NCBI RefSeq assembly: GCF_008122205.1
Contig: NZ_PHNJ01000002.1
Span: forward strand, 496,001 to 560,000
Direction: 5' to 3'
Source of the DNA: Natronococcus pandeyae
GTDB taxonomy: Archaea > Halobacteriota > Halobacteria > Halobacteriales > Natrialbaceae
DNA: 64,000 nucleotides
Part shown: positions 31,151-39,762 of the stretch, piece after piece
Layout of the letters: each line of letters opens with the position of its first letter
Position numbering within the stretch: the first letter of the stretch is position 1
Notes under the pieces: generated by a model
The model's input: the letters and a program-made list of their open reading frames with translations, nothing else
What the model was told of the DNA's origin: nothing
The model's database searches: none
Program-made: the position numbers and the translations under genes

Positions 31151-33217
31151 CTACAGATCTTCGTCGCGGAGTTCGATGTCCGCGATCAGTTCGTACGGGT
31201 GGGCCTCCTTCCGGATCCCGTCGACCAGCGTGAACGCCTCGCCGGGCGACAGGAAGTGCTCGGTCACGACCTGCCCGAGCGGCGTCGGCTCGAAGCCGTC
31301 GATGAAGTCGTACTGCAGCAGCTTCCCGATGGCGTGTTTCGTCGGCACCTGGCCGAGCATTCGGTCGTTGAGCGACTTGGCGGCTCTGCCGCCGACCGTG
31401 ATATTCGCCAGCGTCTCCTCGACGGCAGCGTCCTCGTCGTAGTGGGTCATCACCGACTCCATCTCCCCCTTGAGCAGTTTGAAGGCGACCTCGTCCTCGG
31501 ACATCTCCATCGAGTTGTGGTACGAGCAGTCGGGTTCGACGAGCACGTACACCTTCCCCTTATCGTGGTAGTCCGGTCGCCCCGCACGGCCGAGCATCTG
31601 GTGGAACTCCTGGACGGAGAGCCACTCGATTCCCATCGCAAGCGAGTCGAAGACGACCTGCGAGGCCGGGAAGTCGACCCCCGCCGCGAGGGCGGCGGTC
31701 GTGACCACCGCCGATAGCTCCTGCTCGCCGAACTGCCGTTCGACCTGCTTTCGGCGCTTGTAGTCCAGCCCGGCGTGGTACGGCGCGGCGGAGTACTCGA
31801 GCTTCCGACTGATCTCGTGACACCGTCTGCGGGAGTTCGTGAAGATGATCGTCTGTCCGCGATACCCCTTCGAGGACTCCGTGTCGAACTCGCGTTTGAC
31901 CAGTTTGTTCTCCACCCGAACCTTCTCCTGGCCGTCGGCGAAGGTGACGTGGCGTTCGATCGGGACCGGGCGCTCCTCGAACTCGATGAGTTTCGACTCG
32001 AGCGTGTCGGCGAGCTGTCTCGGATTGCCGACGGTCGCGGAGAGGTAGACCCACTGAGAACCCCCGTAGTCGTCGCGGCGCTTCGCGCGCTGTTCGGTGG
32101 TGTACTTCAGCCGCGAGATGAGGCCGTCCAGCCGGTGGCCCCGCTCCTCTTCTTTGAGGGTGTGAACCTCGTCGATGACGACGGTCCCGATGTCGCCCAT
32201 CTCCTTGCCCGTCCGCAGAGCGTGGTCGATCCCCTCGTAGGTGCCGACGATGACGTCGGCGTTGGGGTCGAACCGGTTGCCGTTGTCGCTGATCCGACTC
32301 GCACCGACGCGAATCGAGACGTCGACGAGGTGGCCGTACTCGTCCTGGAAGTCCTCGTGTTTCTGGTTCGCGAGCGCGACGAGGGGAACGAGAAAGAGCA
32401 TCTTCCCCTTGCCCTTGAGCACGCGGTCGAGCCCGGTCAGCTCCCCGACGAGGGTCTTCCCGGTCGCCGTCGCCGAGACGACGAGCTGGTCGTCACCCTC
32501 GAAGAGGCCGTTCTCGACCGAGAGACTCTGGACCGGCAGCAGGGTGTCGAACCGATCTTCGAGCAGTTCCTGGAGGTCCGGATGCAGGTCCAGCGAGTCC
32601 GTTCGGACGGGATCGACCTCGTCGGTCGTCGCCGAGATCGTGTCGAACTTCGTCAGGTCGGGATCGAGCTGTCCCTTCAGCAGGTTGACGATCCGTTCTA
32701 AGTCCTGGACCTCCATCATCAGCTCCTCGAGGCGCTCCTTTGCGGCACCGGTCACCTCGCCGCCGCCGGCGTAGGAGAGCTGTCGCTCGAGTTCCTGCCG
32801 GGCGCAGTCCCGACAGATCCAGTCGTTGTCGTCCTTGACCGCGGTTTCGGTGGTGACCGGCGAGTACCGACCCGCGGAGGCGCAGTAGCGGCAGGTCCGG
32901 ACGGTCTTGGTCTTGTCGTCGAGCTGGTAGCCGCCGAACATTTCCTTGAGCTCGCGGCGTCCCTCGGCGGAGGTCTGCTCGGAGATACGGATACGCTTCG
33001 TGCGGCGGGCGAGTTCGATGAACTCGTCGGGCTGGCGGGGTTCCTCGGTCGAGCCCTGCTTCAGCCGGAACTTGGCGGGACGCGGTCCCGCGGAGGTCTC
33101 CGAGAGCCCGAGCTTTGCCCGGAACAGCCGCTTGCCGTCCCGCTGGACGACGACGAGGTAGTCGTCGCCCGTCTCGTGACAAAAGATCGTTTCGACGTCC
33201 TGGACCTGCTGCGACAC
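31151..33217 (-). CDS. Ski2-like DEVH helicase with zinc-finger N-terminus
   Basis: Superfamily 2 helicase of 688 residues. The N-terminal 200 residues (haloarchaeal DUF5814-type, name recalled) contain a four-Cys zinc site (CRYC near 110 and CRDC near 137) and a helical linker. The helicase core has Walker A ATATGKT (about 250), DEVH (near 348), SAT (near 397) and motif VI QMLGRAGRP (near 554). The Ski2-like order suggests RNA or DNA unwinding in repair or RNA turnover; no experimental role is known to me. The start is GTG at 33217. The gene stands alone. Confidence 0.88.
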   Translation of the reverse strand: MSQQVQDVETIFCHETGDDYLVVVQRDGKRLFRAKLGLSETSAGPRPAKFRLKQGSTEEPRQPDEFIELARRTKRIRISEQTSAEGRRELKEMFGGYQLDDKTKTVRTCRYCASAGRYSPVTTETAVKDDNDWICRDCARQELERQLSYAGGGEVTGAAKERLEELMMEVQDLERIVNLLKGQLDPDLTKFDTISATTDEVDPVRTDSLDLHPDLQELLEDRFDTLLPVQSLSVENGLFEGDDQLVVSATATGKTLVGELTGLDRVLKGKGKMLFLVPLVALANQKHEDFQDEYGHLVDVSIRVGASRISDNGNRFDPNADVIVGTYEGIDHALRTGKEMGDIGTVVIDEVHTLKEEERGHRLDGLISRLKYTTEQRAKRRDDYGGSQWVYLSATVGNPRQLADTLESKLIEFEERPVPIERHVTFADGQEKVRVENKLVKREFDTESSKGYRGQTIIFTNSRRRCHEISRKLEYSAAPYHAGLDYKRRKQVERQFGEQELSAVVTTAALAAGVDFPASQVVFDSLAMGIEWLSVQEFHQMLGRAGRPDYHDKGKVYVLVEPDCSYHNSMEMSEDEVAFKLLKGEMESVMTHYDEDAAVEETLANITVGGRAAKSLNDRMLGQVPTKHAIGKLLQYDFIDGFEPTPLGQVVTEHFLSPGEAFTLVDGIRKEAHPYELIADIELRDEDL

Positions 33218-33476
33218 GCTACAGTGTAGTCGGGTAACGTACTTGAGCGGTTCGGACTCGTAATCTGTCGTGTGCTACCGAGTTTCTGTCTCGATCGCGC
33301 CTCGCTCACCTCGCCGATCCGTCGGAAGACGCTTTGCGACCTCCGGGCCCTGGATCGGTCTGCTCGCCGAGACTCCAAGCACCCCTACCCGACTCCGTCT
33401 CTCCGCGCAGCCGGCGGCGTACCGGCCGCGCTCCGACGGTCGTCGAGTAGCCGCTCGAGAGCGAACGGCGTCCGAC

Positions 33477-34406
33477 TCACTCCTCGATCGGACGGTGGGG
33501 CATGATCGTCGGCCCGTTCTCGCCGTAGCCGACCGTCGCGACGACGCCGAAGACTTCCTCGAGCAGGTCGTCCGTCACGACCTCGTCGGGCGGCCCCCAG
33601 TCGTAGACGGAGCCGTCCTCGAGCGCGACGAGGTTGTCCGCGTGGCGGGCTGCCTGGGCGATGTCGTGGAGGACGACGCCGACGGTCACGCCGCGCTCCT
33701 CGTTGAGCGTCTCGACGACCTCCATCACCCGGAGCTGGTGGTGGAGGTCGAGGTAGGTCGTCGGTTCGTCGAGCAAGAGGACCTCCGGTTCCTGTGCGAG
33801 GATCATCGCGATCCAGACGAGTTGCTTCTGGCCGCCGCTCAGGTCGCCGACGGGCTCGTCGCGAAGGTGGTCGACGCCCGCGAGGTCGATCGCACGCTCG
33901 ACGGCCGCGCGATCCGCGTCGTCGACGGCGTCGAAGAAGCCCCGATAGGGGTATCGACCGTAGTAGACGAGTTCCTCGGCACTCAGGCTCCCCGGCGACT
34001 CGTGCTCTTGGGAGAGCAAACCGACGCGTCGCGCGAACGCTTTGTTCCCGAACGTCTCGAGGTCGCTGCCGTCGAGGTAGACGTCCCCCGCGTCGGGCTC
34101 GAGCTGGCGCGCCAGCGCCTTCAGCAGCGTCGACTTCCCGCTGCCGTTCGGGCCGACCAGGGCCGTCACCTCGCCGGCCGGGAGGTCGAGCCGATCGACC
34201 TCGACGACCGGCTCTTCCGTACCGGGGTAGCCGAGCTCGAGGTCTTCGCCGATGAGCCGACTTGGCTCGTCCGAACCGGCGGCATCGCCCTCGCGATCGA
34301 CGCCGTCCCAGCGAGGGAGGCCGTCGGGGCGGTCGGTCGCGGCGCGGGTCGCTTCCGCAGCGCCGTTCCGAAGCAATCGACGGAGCGTGAGTGCGAGTCC
34401 GGTCAT
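33477..34406 (-). CDS. Iron/siderophore ABC transporter, ATP-binding protein
   Basis: FecE/BtuD-type ATPase of 309 residues that drives the neighbouring FecCD permease. Walker A GPNGSGKST (about 85-93), the signature LSGGQKQ (about 190), Walker B VLLLDEPTTYLDLH and the switch HD in VVLHDIAQAARH are intact. Unusual is the first 50 residues, a polar extension before the usual start of the ABC domain (LIGEDLELGYPG). ATG at 34406 overlaps the permease stop by four bases. It is the last gene of an operon substrate-binding protein, permease, ATPase, probably controlled by iron through the boxes at 36702-36749. Confidence 0.92.
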   Translation of the reverse strand: MTGLALTLRRLLRNGAAEATRAATDRPDGLPRWDGVDREGDAAGSDEPSRLIGEDLELGYPGTEEPVVEVDRLDLPAGEVTALVGPNGSGKSTLLKALARQLEPDAGDVYLDGSDLETFGNKAFARRVGLLSQEHESPGSLSAEELVYYGRYPYRGFFDAVDDADRAAVERAIDLAGVDHLRDEPVGDLSGGQKQLVWIAMILAQEPEVLLLDEPTTYLDLHHQLRVMEVVETLNEERGVTVGVVLHDIAQAARHADNLVALEDGSVYDWGPPDEVVTDDLLEEVFGVVATVGYGENGPTIMPHRPIEE

Positions 34407-35569
34407 AGGTCACCGAGGTGTTGTCGTTTGCGCATGAGGTACAGGAAGTAGGGACCGCCGATCAACCCGGTCAGGATTCCGACGGGAAGCTGATTCGGAC
34501 TGTCGAACAGTACCTGCATCCCGAGGCGCGCGCCCACGTCGGCGGAGACGAGCAGCGCCGGACCGACGAACAGACACCCGACGATCAGTCGCTTGTGGTC
34601 GCTCCCGACGATCGTCCGAACCACGTGTGGGACGATGAGGCCGACGAAGCCGACGATACCGGCGACGGCGATCGACGCCGCGGCGGCGAGGATCGCCACC
34701 GACGAGAGCGCGAAGCGAACGCGCTCGACGGGCATTCCGAGCGCGCCGGCGGTTCGCTCGCCCAGCAGGAGCACGTTGAGCTGTCTCGAGCTGGCGACGG
34801 CGAGCGTCAGCGCGATCACGGTCCAGGGAAAGACCAGCCGAACGTCCCCCCAGTCGGCGCCGGTGAGCGAGCCGGTCGTCCACGCCACGGCCGACTGCAC
34901 GGTCGAAATGTCCTCGGCGAAGAGGTAGAGCGCGGTCTGGAGCGAGGTGCAGATCGTCGCGACGATGATGCCCGCGAGCACCAGTCTGACCGGGCTCGTT
35001 CCGCCCTTCCACGCGATCGCGTAGACGACGAGAAACGCGACCGTGCCGCCGAGGGCGGCGGTCACGGGCAGGAGCGCCGTCATTCCCGAAAAGACGACCA
35101 GCGTGAGCAGGATGGCCAGACCGGCGCCGGAGGAGACCCCGAGGATGTACGGGCTCGCGAGCTCGTTCCTGGTGACCGCCTGGAAGATCGCCCCCGACAC
35201 GGCGAGGTTCGCGCCGACGAGCGCGCCGACGATCACTCGCGGAAGCCGCACGTTCCAGACGATGTTCGTGTTCGTCGCCAGGTCGGGGAGTGCGTCGCCG
35301 TCCGGGACGAACAGCACCGTTCGCATGAGTTCCTCGCCGAGCAGGAACGACACCAGCACGCGCTCGTCGTACCAGACGTCTGCGTCGAGCAGCGCGGACC
35401 ACGCCTCCGTGATCGACATCGTGTACGTCCCGAAACTCACCTGGACGAACAGCGAGAGCACCACGACGGCGACGCTCGAGGTGCCGAGCCAGAGGAGACT
35501 CGAGTCCAGCCACGCGAAGCGGTCGCGGTAACCGACGGCGGCGCCGTCGGCAGGCTGCTCGCCGGCCAT
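34403..35569 (-). CDS. Iron/siderophore ABC transporter, FecCD permease
   Basis: FecCD/BtuC-type permease of 388 residues with about ten transmembrane helices. Family strings are RLPRVIVGALVGANLAVSGA, ELASPYILGVSSGAGLAI, LVLAGIIVATICTSL, GFVGLIVPHVVRTIVGSDHK and the closing LPVGILTGLIGGPYFLYLM. Between helix 1 and the first signature (residues about 55-100) it has a longer polar loop than the bacterial members. It forms a homodimer with two ATPases and takes ferric-siderophore or heme-type substrates from the binding lipoprotein. It begins 2 bp after the binding protein stop. Confidence 0.92.
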   Translation of the reverse strand: MAGEQPADGAAVGYRDRFAWLDSSLLWLGTSSVAVVVLSLFVQVSFGTYTMSITEAWSALLDADVWYDERVLVSFLLGEELMRTVLFVPDGDALPDLATNTNIVWNVRLPRVIVGALVGANLAVSGAIFQAVTRNELASPYILGVSSGAGLAILLTLVVFSGMTALLPVTAALGGTVAFLVVYAIAWKGGTSPVRLVLAGIIVATICTSLQTALYLFAEDISTVQSAVAWTTGSLTGADWGDVRLVFPWTVIALTLAVASSRQLNVLLLGERTAGALGMPVERVRFALSSVAILAAAASIAVAGIVGFVGLIVPHVVRTIVGSDHKRLIVGCLFVGPALLVSADVGARLGMQVLFDSPNQLPVGILTGLIGGPYFLYLMRKRQHLGDL

Positions 35570-35571
35570 TC

Positions 35572-36696
35572 TTACGCTCCGTTCGTCACGATTTTCGAAA
35601 CCGCCTCGCGGTCGAACAGCTCGTCGTCGAAGCTGTCGGGGTACAGTTCGCGGGCGGTTCGTTCGGTCACGAACAGGTTGTAGATCGGCCCCTGGTAGAT
35701 CGGCCCGCCGCGGAACACCCGCTCGTTCTCGACCGCCGTGAGGTCGCTCGCGACGTCGTGCTCCTGCATGTACGCGAGAACGGTGTCCTCGAACTCGTCG
35801 CGGCGCTTGTCCTCGTGGCCACGCACGAACAGCGCGTCCGGATCGACGTCGAGAACCGCCTCGTAGTCGATCGTTCCCCGGTCGCTCGTGCTCAGCCCGT
35901 CGATACCCGTTCCGTCGAGGGCGTCGTCGACGCCGAGATCGCGGTACTGTTTGTTGCCCGCGCCCTCGTCGCTGATCCGATACGGGACGAACTCTTCCGG
36001 TTCGTCCGTCCCCTCCCAGACCAGCAGCGCGTCGGGCCGCTCGTCCTCGCCCGGAAGGTGTGACTCGACCTCCTCGAGGAACTCCCCGTGGAGGTCGGCG
36101 AACGCCTCGTACCGGTCCTCACGCCGGAACACCTGCGCGACCTTCTCGAAGGCCTCGTACAGGTCGTAGTACTCGTAGTCGTGCCACTCGTCGGTCCGCC
36201 GGAAGATCGTGTTGCCGACGAAGGGGCCGACGTTCGCTTCGATCTCCGCGACGTCGTCCTCGTCGAGGCCGAAGGCTTCGTTGTGCTCGAGCCAGTTCGG
36301 ATCGACGAGGTGGACGTCGGCGTCGAGTTCGTAGAACAGTTCCTCGTCGACGCCGTCGTTCCACAGCGGCGTCGGATCCTCGGGATACGAGACGCCGAGC
36401 TCGTCGTAGTAGTCCGTGTGGAAGCGGTCCGGTTCGCCAACTGCCCGCAGCCCGTCGCCGAGACCGAGCGCGACGCCCATGTCCGCGTAGTCGCTCTCGT
36501 AGGCGAGCCAGCTCTCGGGTACGTCGTCGAACTCGACGGTTCCGACCGGCTCCATCGTCACCGAGTGGGCCGAGTCGTCGCCGTTCGTCGGCGCGTCGTC
36601 GTTCTCCTCCTCGGTTCCGCTGCTACAGCCCGCGAGCAGTGCCACAGCGCTCGTTCCCGCAGCGAGTACCGCCCGCCGAGTCGCTCTCTCACGCAT
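35572..36696 (-). CDS. Iron/siderophore-binding lipoprotein of the ABC transporter
   Basis: Class III (FepB/FhuD-like) substrate-binding protein of 374 residues. It carries a twin-arginine signal (RRAVLAAGTSAVALLAGC) with a lipobox Cys at about residue 24, so it is probably exported folded and lipid-anchored on the outer face of the membrane. An acidic linker follows, then the two-lobed domain joined by a long helix. ATG at 36696 (MRERATRRAVL) is preferred; a GTG at 36711 lies inside the first DtxR-type box. The length fits the family. It is the first gene of the importer operon, directly behind the two iron boxes. Confidence 0.9.
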   Translation of the reverse strand: MRERATRRAVLAAGTSAVALLAGCSSGTEEENDDAPTNGDDSAHSVTMEPVGTVEFDDVPESWLAYESDYADMGVALGLGDGLRAVGEPDRFHTDYYDELGVSYPEDPTPLWNDGVDEELFYELDADVHLVDPNWLEHNEAFGLDEDDVAEIEANVGPFVGNTIFRRTDEWHDYEYYDLYEAFEKVAQVFRREDRYEAFADLHGEFLEEVESHLPGEDERPDALLVWEGTDEPEEFVPYRISDEGAGNKQYRDLGVDDALDGTGIDGLSTSDRGTIDYEAVLDVDPDALFVRGHEDKRRDEFEDTVLAYMQEHDVASDLTAVENERVFRGGPIYQGPIYNLFVTERTARELYPDSFDDELFDREAVSKIVTNGA

Positions 36697-36701
36697 GTGT
36701 T

Positions 36702-36715
36702 TTAGGCTCACCTAA
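36702..36715. promoter_or_regulatory. DtxR/IdeR-type iron box 1
   Basis: TTAGGCTCACCTAA: perfect 5-bp arms TTAGG/CCTAA separated by four bases, the pattern of DtxR-family operators. It lies 6 bp before the ATG of the iron-binding lipoprotein. Confidence 0.75.
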
Positions 36716-36735
36716 TAGTGTAAAAACACTCTGTT

Positions 36736-36749
36736 TTAGGCCGGCCTAA
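36736..36749. promoter_or_regulatory. DtxR/IdeR-type iron box 2
   Basis: TTAGGCCGGCCTAA: a perfect 14-bp palindrome with the same arms as box 1. Its centre is 34 bp from that of box 1, about three helical turns, so two repressor dimers could bind the same face of the DNA. Confidence 0.78.
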
Positions 36750-36762
36750 TACGTTCGTCCGT

Positions 36763-38283
36763 TCATAACAGCCCGACCAGCGGGACGACGCCGAACCAGG
36801 TGATGTAGCTCAGCGAGGCGAGCATCAGCACGTCGATCCGCTGGGCTCCTGCCTGGATCTCGAGCCGCCGTCGAAGCAGCCAGACGAGCACCAGCGCGTG
36901 GACGACCCCGAGGTAGATCACGGGGCCGTAGCCGGGGACCACGTCCAGGAGTTGCCAGAGCGCGCCGATGAGGGCGGCGAGGACGGCCGTCGCTGCAGCC
37001 ATCGTCGCTGCGCCGTCGATACCGAACCGGACGGCGACCGTCTCCTTGTCCGCGACGCGGTCGGCGGCGGCGTCCGGAACGCCCGCCAGGGTGATCGACG
37101 GAAGCACCGACAGCAGAAACGGGAGTCCCAGGAGCCACGGGAGCGGATCGTCCCACGCGCCGCCGAGGAAGACGAACCCGCACAGGAGGACGCCGATGCT
37201 GTGGGTGACGGCGACGTCCAGTTCGCCCAGCGTGCGGTAGACGAGCTTCAGCGGTGGGATCGTGTAGCCGAGCGCCAGCACCGCGAGCACTCCCATTAGT
37301 CCGGCCATCGCTGCCGTCGATCCGTGGCCGACCACCAGTACGGCCCCGCCGAACGCGGCGGCACCCGTTAGCACCGCAGCGATGCCGCTCCGGAGCGCTC
37401 CGAACGACAGTTCGCCGTCGACGAGGACGCGGGAGCCGCCGGTGAACGGCCCGGCGAACGTGTTCTCCCGATCCGTCTCGTAGTCGACGTACTCGTTGCT
37501 CAGCACCGTCGCGGCCTCGAGGAAGACCAGAAACCCGAGCCCCAGCCAGTACGCGCCGCTGGCGAAGACCGAACTCGAGCCGACCGCCGCCAGCGCACCG
37601 ATCGTGTAGGCGATCCAGGCCATCGGATAGAACTGCGGCCGGAGGGCCTTCAGCCAGGTCGTCGCCGTCCGCTTCGCCTGCGACAGCTGCGATTCCGGCC
37701 CGGTCTCGAGACTCCGCCCCAGTTCTCGGACCCGCTCGAGCCACTCTTCGCGCTGCTCGAGTGTCGAGTCCTCGACCGATCCCAGGTTCGTCACGCGCGT
37801 GGTCCGAACGCCTGCGTACCCGAGCGTCGCGCGCTTGAGGGCGTGGTTTCCGGGCTGGCGGAGGATCCAGCGGTAGATCCGCGGCGGCACGTCCATCGTG
37901 ACGATCAGTTCGGCCGTCTTGTCGTCGAGCAGTTCTTCGTGGCCCGACCCTTCGCCCTCGTCGTAAAAGGAGAACGCGAAGCCGGGCCTGAACAGCCGAT
38001 CGAAGAAGCCCTTGAGGCGGGCGGGCATCGTCCCCCACCAGTTCGGGTAGACGAAGACGAGATGGTCCGCCCGCTCGATTTCGCGCTCGGCCTCACGGAG
38101 GTCGTCCTCGAGCGGCTGGTCACTCGGACACTCGGTGTGGACGTCGGGATCGAACTCGAGGTCGGCGACGGCGAGTTCGCGGACGTCGACGCCAGCCTCG
38201 CGGGCACCCTCACGGTAGGAGTCGGCTAACGCAGCGCAGAAGCTATCCGTCCGGGGATGACCCAGGATGAGTAGCACGTTCAC
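36763..38283 (-). CDS. Fusion of flavodoxin-fold quinone reductase and UbiA prenyltransferase
   Basis: A 506-residue protein with two enzymes in one chain. Residues 1-190 are a flavodoxin-like NAD(P)H dehydrogenase (quinone) domain (LLILGHPRTDSFCAAL, then YPNWWGTMPARLKGFFDRLF at 79-98 with GFAFSF). After a linker, residues 210-506 form a UbiA prenyltransferase with eight to nine helices; the Mg-diphosphate motifs are NEYVDYETD (263-271) and DAAADRVAD (404-412), and TGGSRVL resembles MenA. The UbiA half would transfer an isoprenoid to a quinone precursor, and the flavin half could keep that ring reduced; this coupling is inferred. The start is GTG at 38283. It is followed by the iron boxes and importer operon. 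Confidence 0.88.
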   Translation of the reverse strand: MNVLLILGHPRTDSFCAALADSYREGAREAGVDVRELAVADLEFDPDVHTECPSDQPLEDDLREAEREIERADHLVFVYPNWWGTMPARLKGFFDRLFRPGFAFSFYDEGEGSGHEELLDDKTAELIVTMDVPPRIYRWILRQPGNHALKRATLGYAGVRTTRVTNLGSVEDSTLEQREEWLERVRELGRSLETGPESQLSQAKRTATTWLKALRPQFYPMAWIAYTIGALAAVGSSSVFASGAYWLGLGFLVFLEAATVLSNEYVDYETDRENTFAGPFTGGSRVLVDGELSFGALRSGIAAVLTGAAAFGGAVLVVGHGSTAAMAGLMGVLAVLALGYTIPPLKLVYRTLGELDVAVTHSIGVLLCGFVFLGGAWDDPLPWLLGLPFLLSVLPSITLAGVPDAAADRVADKETVAVRFGIDGAATMAAATAVLAALIGALWQLLDVVPGYGPVIYLGVVHALVLVWLLRRRLEIQAGAQRIDVLMLASLSYITWFGVVPLVGLL

Positions 38284-38360
38284 GGACGTTCCGACGATTC
38301 GGGAGTCGACGGCATATAGCTGGTCCGTCCCCGGGTGTGTCCTGTCGCTCAGTGGCGACG

Positions 38361-38726
38361 CTACTCGAGGAGTTCGATCTCGTCGTCGCCGTTCGGCACC
38401 GCACAGATGAACGCGCCCCGCTCGTCTCCCTCGTTGCGGTACCAGTGGACGGTCTCGGCGGGAATCAGTAGCGAGTCGCCCGCCTCGACCTCGTACTCCT
38501 CGTCCGCGATTCCGACCGTGTACTCGCCCTCGAGGACGTACTGTTCGTGTTCGACTTCGTTCGTGTGTTTCGGCACCGCCGCGCCGGCCTCGAGGACGAA
38601 CCGTCGGATCGCGAAGTTCGGTGCGCCGTGCTCGTCGCTAATCAGGACGCCCTTCCCGAGACCGTCTGCGGCCTCGACCGACTCGTACTCGATCTCCTCG
38701 CGGCGGCGGATGCGTGGCTCCGTCAT
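38361..38726 (-). CDS. Cupin domain protein
   Basis: Single-domain cupin of 121 residues. The metal motif is present as PKHTNEVEHEQYVLEGEYTV (about 53-72; H, H, E) with the second half GDSLLIPAETVHWYRN (H near 94). The strand VLEAGAAVPKHT and the end IELLE are typical of small cupins that bind a metal and a small ligand. No enzyme activity can be assigned. It lies 77 bp upstream of the fusion gene in the same direction and may share its transcript, which would place it near quinone metabolism, but this is weak. Confidence 0.82.
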   Translation of the reverse strand: MTEPRIRRREEIEYESVEAADGLGKGVLISDEHGAPNFAIRRFVLEAGAAVPKHTNEVEHEQYVLEGEYTVGIADEEYEVEAGDSLLIPAETVHWYRNEGDERGAFICAVPNGDDEIELLE

Positions 38727-38852
38727 ACCCGTGGCTGGGTCGTGGAGTCACTAAACGTTGTACCAGTCTCGCGGACCGCTCGTCAGGCCAGTGCGGTCGC
38801 TAGAAAGTGTGAAAATACTGCAGTCAAGTGCCGATACCGTTACGAATCCGCC

Positions 38853-39047
38853 TTACAGGCGCTCGACGTTCGTCGCGCGCGGGCCCTTGGGGGCCTGCTC
38901 GATTTCGAACTCGAGCTCCTGTCCTTCCTCAAGGTCCGGGCCGCCGATGTCTTCCATGTGGAAGAACACGTCGTCGTCCGCGTCCTCAGTCTCGATGAAT
39001 CCGTAGCCGCCAGTGTCGTTGAAGAAATCAACGGTTCCTTTCGCCAT
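38853..39047 (-). CDS. cspA: Cold-shock domain protein (second copy)
   Basis: Cold-shock domain of 64 residues, almost identical to the product of 28066-28260; differences are mainly in the strand after RNP2 (GGPDLEEGQELEFEIEQAPK). RNP1 GGYGFIE and RNP2 DVFFHMED are unchanged. ATG at 39047. A GTTTATCC element about 30 nt upstream differs from the promoter of the other copy, so the two may respond to different conditions. Haloarchaea commonly carry several csp genes. Confidence 0.93.
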   Translation of the reverse strand: MAKGTVDFFNDTGGYGFIETEDADDDVFFHMEDIGGPDLEEGQELEFEIEQAPKGPRATNVERL

Positions 39048-39160
39048 TGCTTCTGAACAAAGGCCACCGAAACGGATAAACCCTCCGACTCACCCTAACT
39101 GCGAAATTCTTCGGTATACGCGGCTCTGGCAGCGATATTTCGAAATTCTATGACTCGATT

Positions 39161-39379
39161 TCACACACTCTCACTCTCCTCCAGTCGGTGAACCGTAATC
39201 GAGACGAAGTAAACGAGGATAAACAGGAAAAAACCGACGACGAGTCCGACCAGTTCTCGCGTGCCGACGCCGCCTGGATTGATCGCTGCGAGCGCGACGA
39301 GGGCGACGACGAACACCAGCGTGGTGAACGCGCCGATGGCGTAGTAAAAGCCTGTATCTGACTCGAGGAACTCCCGCAT
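39161..39379 (-). CDS. Small two-helix membrane protein
   Basis: Protein of 72 residues with two helices (about 12-33, YAIGAFTTLVFVVALVALAA, and 43-64, LVGLVVGFFLFILVYFVSIT) and short polar ends. A Gly/Thr turn (NPGGVGTRE) joins them. Family and function are not recognised. It lies 114 bp downstream of cspA copy 2 in the reverse sense and was probably expressed separately. The codon pattern is normal for the region. Confidence 0.62.
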   Translation of the reverse strand: MREFLESDTGFYYAIGAFTTLVFVVALVALAAINPGGVGTRELVGLVVGFFLFILVYFVSITVHRLEESESV

Positions 39380-39477
39380 ATGTACGTTCTTTCGGCGGGG
39401 ATAGCAAAACGGTACCGGCGTCTCGCCGACGGCTTTCGGTACCTGTGTCAGTTATTGCCAAATTAACGGGGTTGCAG

Positions 39478-39487
39478 TATTATATAT
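39478..39487 (+). promoter_or_regulatory. TATA box of the zinc microprotein at 39510
   Basis: TATTATATAT centred 27 nt before the ATG at 39510. It decides the start among four in-frame ATGs. Confidence 0.55.
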
Positions 39488-39509
39488 GTGGCGTATGCTA
39501 GCCAATCTC

Positions 39510-39704
39510 ATGGACGGTGTATTGAACGAAACGACGAAGACGATTCACAAGCACGAGCCCGGTCGATCCGATTTTCGGACGATCTGCGGAGCAACATCTC
39601 ACGTCGCACACGACCGGCTCCGATTGATCTCGATCGATCGAAGCGAAAGCGACTCCAGCACCAGACGGTGTGGACGATGTTTCGGTGAGGCAGGCGGATA
39701 CTGA
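39510..39704 (+). CDS. Small Cys/His-containing protein
   Basis: Protein of 64 residues: MDGVLNETTKTIHKHEPGRS, then FRTICGATSHVAHDRLRLIS and a C-terminal CGRCFGEAGGY. One Cys in the middle (TICGATSH) with two histidines and the CxxC near the end could bind zinc. Haloarchaea have related short proteins, but I cannot name the family. The start at 39510 is set by the TATA box 27 nt upstream; three in-frame ATGs before it lie within or next to that box. It converges on the carbonic anhydrase gene. Confidence 0.6.
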   Translation: MDGVLNETTKTIHKHEPGRSDFRTICGATSHVAHDRLRLISIDRSESDSSTRRCGRCFGEAGGY

Positions 39705-39762
39705 CCCCTGCGCCGAACTTCTCGGCAGCGGGAGAGCCGAATCGTCGAATCGACCGCCCCAC

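Noticed and set aside
31775-32701. Plus-strand frame of 308 codons inside the Ski2-like helicase gene
   Set aside because: Antisense of a well-supported helicase; composition is that of a shadow frame.
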